From: an uncultured Ideonella sp.
GTDB lineage: Bacteria > Pseudomonadota > Gammaproteobacteria > Burkholderiales > Burkholderiaceae
DNA length: 5,848 bases
Assembly: GCA_946479475.1 (NCBI GenBank)
Contig: CAMLGG010000309.1
Location: 1 to 5,848, forward strand
Direction of reading: 5' to 3'
Program-made: the position numbers and the translations under genes
Notes under the pieces: generated by a model
What the model saw: only the letters and a program-made list of their open reading frames with translations
Told to the model about the DNA's origin: nothing
Database searches by the model: none
Part shown: piece after piece, positions 1 to 5,748 of the stretch
Layout of the letters: each line of letters opens with the position of its first letter
How positions within the stretch are numbered: position 1 is the stretch's first letter

Positions 1-332
1 TCGAGATCCTCGCCCGGGGCGTGCGCCTCGAAGCGCGCCCGCAGCTCGCGCGCCTCGGCCACGCCTTCGGCCACGGTGTCGAACACGGTCTTGCCGTGGT
101 CGAAGTCGGGCTCCTGCGGGACGTAGACCACGCGCACGCCCGACTGCACCTGCAGCACTCCGTCATCGGGCCTTTCGAGGCCGCCCAGGATCTTCAGCAG
201 CGAGGACTTGCCGGTGCCGTTGCGGCCGATCAGGCCGACGCGCTCGCCGGCTTCGAGCGAGAAATCCGCCCCGTCGAGCAGGGGCACGTGGCCGAAGGCG
301 AGGTGGGCGTTGGTGAGGGTCAGGAGGGCCAT
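1..332 (-). CDS. uup: ABC-F family ATP-binding protein, Uup-like (N-terminal part, cut by window edge)
   Basis: This is the first 110 codons of a soluble ABC-F ATPase, a duplicated-ATPase family without membrane domains whose members act on ribosomes; Uup itself is also linked to genome stability. The start ATG reads leftward from 332. Visible in the sequence: the opening MALLTLTNAHLAFG strand, a Walker A motif GRNGTGKSS at residues 36-44, and a Q-loop glutamine in VPQEP at residue 73. The stretch FDTVAEGVAEARELRARFE at residues 84-102 resembles the segment after the Q-loop in E. coli Uup (DFVAEGIEE). The ABC signature, Walker B and second ATPase domain would lie beyond the left edge. It starts 25 nt after the gshB stop, so co-transcription with gshB is likely. 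Its ribosome binding site is weak (only GGGGA about 12 nt upstream). ABC-F membership is firm; Uup rather than another ABC-F subfamily is likely but cannot be settled from this fragment. Confidence 0.85.
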   Translation of the reverse strand, partial: MALLTLTNAHLAFGHVPLLDGADFSLEAGERVGLIGRNGTGKSSLLKILGGLERPDDGVLQVQSGVRVVYVPQEPDFDHGKTVFDTVAEGVAEARELRARFEAHAPGEDL

Positions 333-357
333 GGGCCCGATTGTCCCCGCCCCGGGG

Positions 358-1320
358 TCACCGGGCCTGGACCGCGGCCTCCAGGGCGTCGATGAACATC
401 GCCGGGACGTCGAAGCCGGCCTGCTCGGTGATCTCCTGGAAGCAGGTCGGGCTGGTGACGTTGATCTCGGTGAGCTGCTCGCCGATCACGTCCAGGCCGA
501 TCAGCAGCAGGCCGCGCGCGAAGAGCTTCGGGCCCAGGGCCTCGGCGATCTCGCGGTCACGCGAGGTCAGCGGCTGCGCGACGCCCTTGCCGCCGGCGGC
601 GAGGTTGCCGCGCACCTCGCTGCCCTGCGGGATGCGGGCCAGCGAGTAGGGCACCGGCTTGCCGCCTATCACCAGCACGCGCTTGTCCCCTTCGCGGATC
701 GCCGGCAGGTACTTCTGCACCATCACCGTCTGCGCGCCGTGGCGGTTCAGCGTCTCGATGATGCTGCCCAGGTTCAGGCCATCGTCCTTGACGCGGAAGA
801 TGCCCATGCCGCCCATGCCGTCCAGCGGCTTGAGGATCACGTCGCGGTGCTCGTCGTGGAAGCTGCGGATGTCCGCGGCGTTTCGCGTGACGAGCGTGGG
901 CGCGATGAACTCCGGGAACTCGAGGATGGCGAGCTTCTCGGGGTGGTCTCGCAGGGCGCGCGGCGAGTTGAAGACCCGGGCGCCTTCGGCCTCCGCGCGC
1001 TCCAGCAGGTGCGTGGCGTAGAAGTATTCGCTGTCGAAGGGCGGGTCCTGCCGCATCAGCACCGCGTCGAACTCGGCGAGCGCGCAGCGGTCCTCGTTCT
1101 CGACCTTGTACCAGTCGTGCACGCCGTAGCCGTGGGCGCCGGTCAGGCTGATGTGCCGGACGTGGGCCTCGACCCGCCCGCCGCGCCGCCACGACAGCTC
1201 GTGCGGCTCGCAGGCGTAGAGCGCGTGGCCGCGCCGGGCAGCCTCGCGCATCATGGCGAAGGTCGAGTCCTTGTGGATCTTGAACCCGGCCAGCGGGTCG
1301 GCGACGAAGAGCAGCTTCAT
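358..1320 (-). CDS. gshB: Glutathione synthetase
   Basis: This cytosolic ATP-grasp ligase joins gamma-glutamylcysteine and glycine, using ATP, in the second and last step of glutathione synthesis. The 320-residue product closely follows the E. coli GshB pattern (316 residues) from end to end. Landmarks are the N-terminal MKLLFVADPLAGFKIHKDS, MRQDPPFD at 89-96, the ATP-grasp loop KPLDGMGGMGIFR at 164-176, RIPQGSEVRGNLAAGGKG at 229-246, and EINVTSPTC at 285-293, where E285 and N287 fit the metal-binding positions of the family. Start and stop both agree with the family's ends, so the gene is intact. It lies 45 nt after the peptidase gene and 25 nt before the ABC-F gene on the same strand. An AAGG about 13 nt before the ATG is the only ribosome-binding candidate. 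The partner gene gshA, which is often adjacent in related bacteria, is not in this window. Confidence 0.97.
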   Translation of the reverse strand: MKLLFVADPLAGFKIHKDSTFAMMREAARRGHALYACEPHELSWRRGGRVEAHVRHISLTGAHGYGVHDWYKVENEDRCALAEFDAVLMRQDPPFDSEYFYATHLLERAEAEGARVFNSPRALRDHPEKLAILEFPEFIAPTLVTRNAADIRSFHDEHRDVILKPLDGMGGMGIFRVKDDGLNLGSIIETLNRHGAQTVMVQKYLPAIREGDKRVLVIGGKPVPYSLARIPQGSEVRGNLAAGGKGVAQPLTSRDREIAEALGPKLFARGLLLIGLDVIGEQLTEINVTSPTCFQEITEQAGFDVPAMFIDALEAAVQAR

Positions 1321-1344
1321 GGGCCCGAGTTTGCCTTGAAGCCG

Positions 1345-1362
1345 CCGCCGCCGCAGCGGCGG
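1345..1362 (-). other. GC-rich hairpin between the peptidase stop and gshB
   Basis: The arms 1345-1351 (CCGCCGC) and 1356-1362 (GCGGCGG) pair perfectly over 7 bp with a 4-nt loop, starting a few bases after the peptidase stop codon on the transcribed strand. There is no U tract, so full termination is unlikely. It could act as a 3' stabiliser or processing boundary that sets gshB expression apart from the peptidase. The stem consists of CCG/CGG triplets, which also arise by chance in such GC-rich DNA. Confidence 0.35.
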
Positions 1363-1365
1363 GCC

Positions 1366-3177
1366 TTAGGGCACCGACACCGGCCTGGTACGCTCGTTCA
1401 GCCAGGCCAGCGCATCGCCGCTCAGCTTGGGCGCCAGGCGCTCCCGCACCGTCGAGTGATAGCGGTTGAGCCAGTCGATCTCGTCGGCGCGCAGGATGGC
1501 GAAGTCGAGGCAGCGCGTGTCGATGGGGCAAAGCGTCAACGTCTCGAACTCGAGGAACTCGCCGAAATCGCTGGAAGGCGCAGGCACGTTGAGCACCAGG
1601 TTCTCGATCCGCACGCCCCACTGGCCGGGCCGGTAGAGCCCGGGCTCGACCGAGGTGATCATGCCCGGCTCCATCGCCATGTTCGCGTCGGGAACGGCCT
1701 TGCTGATCGACTGCGGCCCCTCGTGGACGTTGAGGAAGTAGCCCACGCCGTGGCCGGTGCCGTGGCCGTAGTCCAGGCTCTCGGCCCACAGCGGCGCCCG
1801 CGCGAGCGCATCGAGCATCGGGCTGAGGGTGCCGCGGGGGAAGCGCGCGCGGCTGAGCTGCATCGTGCCCTTGAGCACGAGCGTGTAGTCGCGCTTTTGC
1901 TCGGCCGTGGGCGTGCCGATCGGCCAGACGCGGGTGATGTCGGTGGTGCCGCCCGTGTATTGCGCGCCGGAGTCGATCAGCAGCAGGCCATCGCCCTCGA
2001 TCACCGCATGGTGCTCGGGCGTGGCCCGGTAGTGAGGCATCGCGCCGTTGGCATTGAAGCCGGCGATGGTCGAGAAGCTCAGGCCGACGAAGCCCGGGCG
2101 CCTGGCCCGCTCGGCGCTCAGCTTCTCGTCGATGGTCAGCTCGGTGATGCGCTCGCCGCGCGCGAGCGCGGGCTCCAGCCAGGCGTAGAAGGCGCACATC
2201 GCGGCGCCGTCCTCTTCCATCGCCTGGCGCACGAAGGCAGCCTCGGCCGCGGTCTTGCGGCTCTTCATGAGCGTGCTCGGGTTGATCGCCTCGATGACGG
2301 TCAGGTTCTCCGGGGCGGCCTCCCGCAGTCCGAGCGTGACGCGCTTCGGATCCAGCAGCAGGCGGGTGCCGGGGCCGAGTGCGCCCAGCGCCCCGGGCGC
2401 CTGGCCGTAGTCGGCGAGCGAGATGCCGTCGGAAGCCAGCTTCGCCTTCAGCTCGTCGTCGACCTTGCCGGCGCCGACGAAGAGCGTGGCCGCCTGGTGG
2501 CTGATCAGCAGGTGGGCGAGGAAGACCGGGTTGTACTCGACGTCCGCGCCGCGCAGGTTGGTGATCCAGGCGATGTCGTCGACGGTGGAGACAAAGTGGT
2601 GGGTGGCCCCGAGCCTGGCCATCGCCTCCCGCACCAGTGCCAGCTTGGCGGGCCGGCCCATGGGCGCCTGCGGCGCGGCATGGTCGTAGACGCGGCCCGT
2701 CGGCAGGCCCGGGCGATCGGCCCAGGCCGATTCGAGCAGGTCGACGTTGGTGATCATTCGGATGCCGGACCGCTCGCACATCGCGCGCAGCTGCTGCGCC
2801 GCCGCCAGGCCCAGCACCTGGCCATCGACCGCCAGCGCCTGGCCCTTCCTCACGTGCTCGCCGATCCAGTCGACATGGTGGGTGGCGGCTCCGGTGGGAA
2901 TCTTCACCAGCCCGATGCCGCTGCCCTGCAGCTCGGTCTCGGCCTGCGTCCAGTAGCGGCTGTCGGCGAAGAGCGCCGCTTCGCCGATGGTCACCACCAG
3001 CGTGCCCATGGACCCGGTGAAGCCGGAGAACCACTCCCGGCCCTGCCATCGGCCCGGCAGGTACTCGGACAGGTGCGGGTCACTAGACGGCACGAGCACC
3101 GCGTCCACGTGGTTCGCAGCCATCACCTCGCGCAGGCGGGCGATACGAAGACGGGCGGGGCTGGTGCGGGTGTCCAT
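1366..3177 (-). CDS. Xaa-Pro aminopeptidase, M24 family (aminopeptidase P, long form)
   Basis: This is a 603-residue cytosolic metallopeptidase predicted to release an N-terminal residue that precedes proline. It has the long three-domain layout of XPNPEP1-like enzymes rather than the roughly 440-residue E. coli PepP. Two creatinase-like N-terminal domains (about 1-145 and 165-300; note VPSSDPHLSEYLPGRW at 29-44) precede a pita-bread catalytic domain (about 310-535). A short C-terminal M24 extension ends with WLNRYHSTVRERLAPKL. All five metal ligands are present: D402 (LLIDSG), D413 (TTDITR), H476 (GHGTGHGVGY), E511 (SVEPGLY) and E525 (VRIEN); H382 and H485 match the second-shell histidines. 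The chosen ATG at 3177 has AGGAG 8 nt upstream and leads straight into family-like sequence. The frame stays open for 244 more codons upstream, but that part has no family similarity and lies antisense to the next gene. It is probably the first gene of the unit with gshB. Confidence 0.94.
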   Translation of the reverse strand: MDTRTSPARLRIARLREVMAANHVDAVLVPSSDPHLSEYLPGRWQGREWFSGFTGSMGTLVVTIGEAALFADSRYWTQAETELQGSGIGLVKIPTGAATHHVDWIGEHVRKGQALAVDGQVLGLAAAQQLRAMCERSGIRMITNVDLLESAWADRPGLPTGRVYDHAAPQAPMGRPAKLALVREAMARLGATHHFVSTVDDIAWITNLRGADVEYNPVFLAHLLISHQAATLFVGAGKVDDELKAKLASDGISLADYGQAPGALGALGPGTRLLLDPKRVTLGLREAAPENLTVIEAINPSTLMKSRKTAAEAAFVRQAMEEDGAAMCAFYAWLEPALARGERITELTIDEKLSAERARRPGFVGLSFSTIAGFNANGAMPHYRATPEHHAVIEGDGLLLIDSGAQYTGGTTDITRVWPIGTPTAEQKRDYTLVLKGTMQLSRARFPRGTLSPMLDALARAPLWAESLDYGHGTGHGVGYFLNVHEGPQSISKAVPDANMAMEPGMITSVEPGLYRPGQWGVRIENLVLNVPAPSSDFGEFLEFETLTLCPIDTRCLDFAILRADEIDWLNRYHSTVRERLAPKLSGDALAWLNERTRPVSVP

Positions 3178-3185
3178 GCGGGCTG

Positions 3186-3190
3186 CTCCT
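3186..3190 (-). promoter_or_regulatory. Ribosome binding site of the Xaa-Pro aminopeptidase gene
   Basis: AGGAG on the minus strand lies 8 nt before the ATG at 3177. It decides the start of the peptidase gene, because the frame is open much further upstream without another comparable site. Confidence 0.75.
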
Positions 3191-3205
3191 GGAAAAGGCC
3201 GAACG

Positions 3206-3233
3206 ATTCTAGGAGCCGGCTTTCCGAAGGAAA
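3206..3233 (-). promoter_or_regulatory. Candidate sigma-70 promoter for the peptidase-gshB unit
   Basis: On the minus strand TAGAAT (3211 to 3206) matches the -10 consensus at five of six bases. A weak -35 candidate TTTCCT (3233 to 3228) lies 16 bp upstream. Transcription would begin near 3199, giving a leader of about 22 nt that still contains the AGGAG site. A second, weaker possibility is TTGATA (3308 to 3303) as a -35 box, with only a poor -10 (GAGATT) 17 bp downstream. This is a by-eye prediction. Confidence 0.35.
3221..3233. repeat. Inverted repeat TTTCC-GAA-GGAAA, possible operator
   Basis: Two perfect 5-bp arms (3221-3225 and 3229-3233) flank a 3-bp spacer and are followed at once by a second small palindrome, ATTCCGAAT (3233-3241). 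The arms overlap the -35 box and spacer of the candidate peptidase promoter, which is where a repressor site could act. No regulator is identified, and an arm of this length can arise by chance. Confidence 0.3.
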
Positions 3234-3408
3234 TTCCGAATGACCATGCCGGGAGGGCCGCTCGCCGAATCCTTCGCCAAATCTCGCCGCAGTAACCAGT
3301 CGTATCAAACGTAATCATCATTTCTCTGCGCTTAATCGCCGTTCCGGGCGGCCGACCACCGCGCGCAGAAACACACACACCGGCGGCCTGTCGTACGCCG
3401 GGAATTCC

Positions 3409-3414
3409 AGGGAG
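3409..3414 (+). promoter_or_regulatory. Ribosome binding site of the first substrate-binding protein gene
   Basis: AGGGAG lies 5 nt before the ATG at 3420. The spacing is at the short end of normal, but the site supports this start, which also yields a sensible export signal. Confidence 0.65.
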
Positions 3415-3419
3415 CATCC

Positions 3420-4562
3420 ATGCAGCGAAGAGCCCTTCTTCGGGCGGCGTCGGCCGCCTCCACGCTCGGCCTGGGCACGGCGATGGGGGTCTGGTCCTCC
3501 GCCAGCCGCGCCGATTCACGGGTCGTCCGCTTCGGGCAATCCGCCTCGATGAGCGGCGGCCAGGCCGCCTACGGGAAGGACATGCGCAACGGCATCGCCG
3601 CCGCGTTCGCCGCCGCATCCGCCCAGGAGGGCCGCACCGGCCTGCGCTTCGAGCTGCACACCCTCGACGATGGGGGCTTGCGCGCCAGCTGCATGAAGAA
3701 CGTGCTGGCCCTGGCCGACACCGACGCCATCGCCATGATCGGCCTGACGAGCGGCGTGGGCGCCGAAGCCAGCCTGCCGGTCTTCGAGGATTCGCGCATC
3801 GCCCTGCTCGGCACCGCCAGCGGCAACCTCGGCCTGCGCGCGAGCGGCGTGAAGAACGTCTACAACGTGCGGGTGGGCCACGACGTGGAGTACCGTCGCA
3901 TGACGGCATACGCCAAGGACTTCGGCATGCAGCGGGTCGGCATCGTCTACATGGGCGATGCGGCGGCGAGCAACCTCGATGCCCTCAAGCAGTCGCTGGC
4001 CGACGTGGGCATGGCGCCCAAGGTCTCGGTGGCGATCGACCGCAACGCCTCCAACTTCGAGGCGGCCGCGCGCGACCTGATCGCGGCGCGTCCGGATTGC
4101 GTGATGTTCACGACCAATGCGGAGCCGATCAGCAGGATCGTCGAGCTGATGTCGGCCGCGAAGTACCCGGGCCTGTACTACGCCTCCTCCTACTCGGGCC
4201 AGGCGCTGATCGACAAGCTGAGCGCCCGCCAGCAGAGCTGCGTGATGAGCGTGGTGGTGCCCCGGCCTTCGAGCATGAGCACGCCGGTCGTCTCGCAATG
4301 CCAGCGAGACCTGGCACTGGTGAGCAAGGACGCGCGGGTCGGCGTCACCACGCTGGAGGGCTACATCGTCGGCCGGATTGCCGTGGAGGCCGCCTATGCG
4401 GCACAGGCCAGCGGCCGGCTGAACAAGGCACGTTATGGCGAGGTCCTGTCGTCCCTGCGCACCGAGCTGGGCGGATTCCGTGTGGATTTTGCGGGCGGCT
4501 CGCAAGGCTCGCGCTTCGTCGACCTGATCGCGCTGGATCGCTATGGCAGACTGGTCGGTTGA
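3420..4562 (+). CDS. ABC-type periplasmic substrate-binding protein, LivJ/LivK-like (paralogue 1)
   Basis: The 380-residue product is a predicted periplasmic type I binding protein (Peripla_BP_6 class), the group that captures branched-chain amino acids, amides or other small ligands for ABC importers. The N-terminus MQRRALLRAA plus a small hydrophobic stretch and SASRA-DS gives a signal peptide with probable cleavage after about residue 31; the RR pair hints at Tat export. The mature part opens VVRFGQSASMSGGQAAYGKDMRNGI (33-59), typical of the family. LDDGG at 82-86 fits the usual D-D-x-G turn, and LLGTASGN at 129-136 sits where family members contact ligand. No lipobox cysteine is present. 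The protein stays similar to its downstream neighbour up to the C-terminal GSRFVDLIALDRYGRLVG. The ligand cannot be read from the sequence. No permease or ATPase gene is adjacent in the window, so transport is inferred; a sensor-type role is possible. Confidence 0.9.
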   Translation: MQRRALLRAASAASTLGLGTAMGVWSSASRADSRVVRFGQSASMSGGQAAYGKDMRNGIAAAFAAASAQEGRTGLRFELHTLDDGGLRASCMKNVLALADTDAIAMIGLTSGVGAEASLPVFEDSRIALLGTASGNLGLRASGVKNVYNVRVGHDVEYRRMTAYAKDFGMQRVGIVYMGDAAASNLDALKQSLADVGMAPKVSVAIDRNASNFEAAARDLIAARPDCVMFTTNAEPISRIVELMSAAKYPGLYYASSYSGQALIDKLSARQQSCVMSVVVPRPSSMSTPVVSQCQRDLALVSKDARVGVTTLEGYIVGRIAVEAAYAAQASGRLNKARYGEVLSSLRTELGGFRVDFAGGSQGSRFVDLIALDRYGRLVG

Positions 4563-4573
4563 AGTAATCGATT

Positions 4574-4578
4574 AGGGG
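4574..4578 (+). promoter_or_regulatory. Ribosome binding site of the second substrate-binding protein gene
   Basis: AGGGG lies 9 nt before the ATG at 4588, within the 25-bp gap after the preceding stop codon. That gap leaves little room for a separate promoter, so the two genes are probably co-transcribed. Confidence 0.6.
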
Positions 4579-4587
4579 TACTCCCGC

Positions 4588-5718
4588 ATGCAACGCCGTC
4601 ATTTCATGCTCGCCGGGGTCGCCGGTTCCACCTTGCCGGGCTGGGCCCACGCCGCGGGCCGGACGGTGCGCCTGGGGCAGTCCGCCTGCCTGACCGGCAC
4701 GCAGATGCAGTACGGCAAGGACGTGACCCTCGGCCTGAACGCCGCCTTCGCCGCGGCCAACAAGGCCGAAGGCGCCGGCGGCCTGCGCTTCGAGCTGCAG
4801 GCGCTGGACGACGCCGGCCAGAAGGACAAGGTGACCGCCAACACCAAGGCGCTGCTCGACGGCGGCGTGCAGGCGCTGGTGGGCTTCACCAACGGCATCG
4901 GGGCACAGGAGAACCTGCCCCTGATCCAGCAGCACCAGGTGCCGCTCATCGGCACGGCCAGCGGCAACATGGGCCTGCGGGTCGGCCCGCCTCACGACTG
5001 CACCGCGCATGTGAGGGCCGGCTACGACGTCGAGTACAAGCAGATGATCGCCTACGTGCGCAGCTACGGCTTCGACCGCGTCGGCTTCGTCTACCTGCAG
5101 GACACCTCGAAGATCAACCTGGCGACCCTGACCAAGGCCCTGGACGAGGCCGGCCTGAAGGCCCCGATGTCGCTGGGCGTGGATCGCAACGGCAAGGATG
5201 CCGACGAGGCCGCCCGCAAGCTGCTGGCCGCCAAGCTCGACTGCGTGGTGTTCACCACCAACGCCACCCCAGCCCTGGCCATCGCCAAGACCATGGTCAA
5301 CAGCAGCGGCTATGCCGGCATGCTGTTCGCCTCTTCGCTGGCCGGGCAGGACCTGATCAACGGCGTGCCCGGCGTGGGCCGCAGCATGGTGATGAGCCTG
5401 GTGGTGCCGCGGCCGACCGCGCTGGGCCTCAGCGTGGTCTCCCAGTGCACCAAGGACGTCGCGGCCCTCGACGGCAGCGCCAAGATGGGCGTGACGGTGC
5501 TGGAGGGCTACATCGCCGGGCGCGTGACGGTCGAGGCTGCACGCCAGGCCGCGCAGCGCGGCGGCGGCGAGGTGACGCGCGCCCGCCTGCTCGACGCGCT
5601 GTCCAACCTGAAGGTGGACCTGGGCGGCTACCGCGTCGCGTTCGACAACGGCAGCGGCCAAGGCTCGCGCTACGTGGACCTGGTGGTCATCGACCGCTTC
5701 GGCCGCATCGCCGGATAA
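4588..5718 (+). CDS. ABC-type periplasmic substrate-binding protein, LivJ/LivK-like (paralogue 2)
   Basis: This 376-residue protein is of the same type as the one before it and agrees with it at roughly half of the positions by eye, so the pair looks like a tandem duplication that has since diverged. The leader MQRRHFMLAGVAGSTLPGWAHA fits a Tat-like signal (RRHFML resembles the RRxFLK core), with an A-H-A cleavage site near residue 22. The mature protein begins with RTVRLGQSACLTGTQMQYGK and shows LDDAG at 73-77 and LIGTASGN at 120-127. Its second lobe carries DCVVFTTN and the SQCTKD segment; both match paralogue 1 (DCVMFTTN, SQCQRD). The C-terminal GSRYVDLVVIDRFGRIAG also matches. Differences cluster at the hinge after TASGN (VGPPHDCTAHV here, ASGVKNVYNV in paralogue 1), which may mean a different ligand. 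It converges on kynA with a 30-bp gap. The ligand is unknown. Confidence 0.9.
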   Translation: MQRRHFMLAGVAGSTLPGWAHAAGRTVRLGQSACLTGTQMQYGKDVTLGLNAAFAAANKAEGAGGLRFELQALDDAGQKDKVTANTKALLDGGVQALVGFTNGIGAQENLPLIQQHQVPLIGTASGNMGLRVGPPHDCTAHVRAGYDVEYKQMIAYVRSYGFDRVGFVYLQDTSKINLATLTKALDEAGLKAPMSLGVDRNGKDADEAARKLLAAKLDCVVFTTNATPALAIAKTMVNSSGYAGMLFASSLAGQDLINGVPGVGRSMVMSLVVPRPTALGLSVVSQCTKDVAALDGSAKMGVTVLEGYIAGRVTVEAARQAAQRGGGEVTRARLLDALSNLKVDLGGYRVAFDNGSGQGSRYVDLVVIDRFGRIAG

Positions 5719-5734
5719 GGCGCACGAACGCGCC
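5719..5734. terminator. Small hairpin between convergent genes, weak terminator candidate
   Basis: GGCGC (5719-5723) and GCGCC (5730-5734) form a 5-bp GC-only stem with a 6-nt loop, immediately after the stop of the second binding-protein gene and in front of the convergent kynA stop. No run of T follows on either strand, so it is not a classical intrinsic terminator. It may only be a chance GC stem. Confidence 0.22.
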
Positions 5735-5748
5735 TCGAACCAGGCCGT

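Larger units (their letters stand above)
3178..3419. other. Divergent intergenic region between the peptidase and the first binding-protein gene
   Basis: The 242 bp separate two divergent starts and should carry promoters for both directions. The leftward promoter candidate and inverted repeat lie at 3206-3241. A relatively AT-rich patch at 3291-3340 contains near-repeats CGTATCA (3301) and CGTAATCA (3310), and is the likeliest place for a rightward promoter. I could not assign a convincing -35/-10 pair there; CTTAAT at 3331-3336 is the best -10-like hexamer. Next come a CA repeat at 3371-3380 and the ribosome binding site at 3409-3414. No small gene with a credible start was seen. Confidence 0.6.

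Noticed and set aside
1341..1363. A CCG triplet tract as a variable-number repeat
   Set aside because: It has only about four units and is interrupted; it is better described as one arm of the small hairpin.
557..3049. An 830-codon minus-strand frame overlapping both gshB and the peptidase gene in a shifted frame
   Set aside because: The product is extremely rich in Arg, Ala, Gly and Pro and crosses two well-identified genes and the gap between them; it is a composition effect.
208..3243. A 1011-codon open frame on the plus strand running antisense to gshB and the peptidase gene
   Set aside because: The minus-strand genes here have clear family motifs across the same stretch. The antisense product is low-complexity in Arg, Ala, Gly, Val, Asp and His, as expected when a GC-rich gene is read on the opposite strand, and has no recognisable motif.
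3123..3308. A 61-codon minus-strand open frame across the divergent intergenic region
   Set aside because: It has no convincing ribosome binding site and no recognisable motif, and it overlaps the peptidase start and the likely promoter.
3178..3909. An in-frame N-terminal extension of the peptidase by 244 codons
   Set aside because: The extra part is Arg/Pro-rich, lies antisense to the first binding-protein gene and has no family similarity. The ATG at 3177 has a good ribosome binding site and starts the known domain directly.
4575..4586. GGGGTACTCCC as an operator in the gap between the binding-protein genes
   Set aside because: The symmetry is imperfect and the element contains the ribosome binding site of the second gene, which explains the G run.
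4345..5661. A 438-codon minus-strand frame antisense to both binding-protein genes, and a similar one at 3516-4505
   Set aside because: Both are His/Val/Gly/Ala/Gln-rich shadows of the plus-strand genes, which have signal peptides, ribosome binding sites and family motifs.
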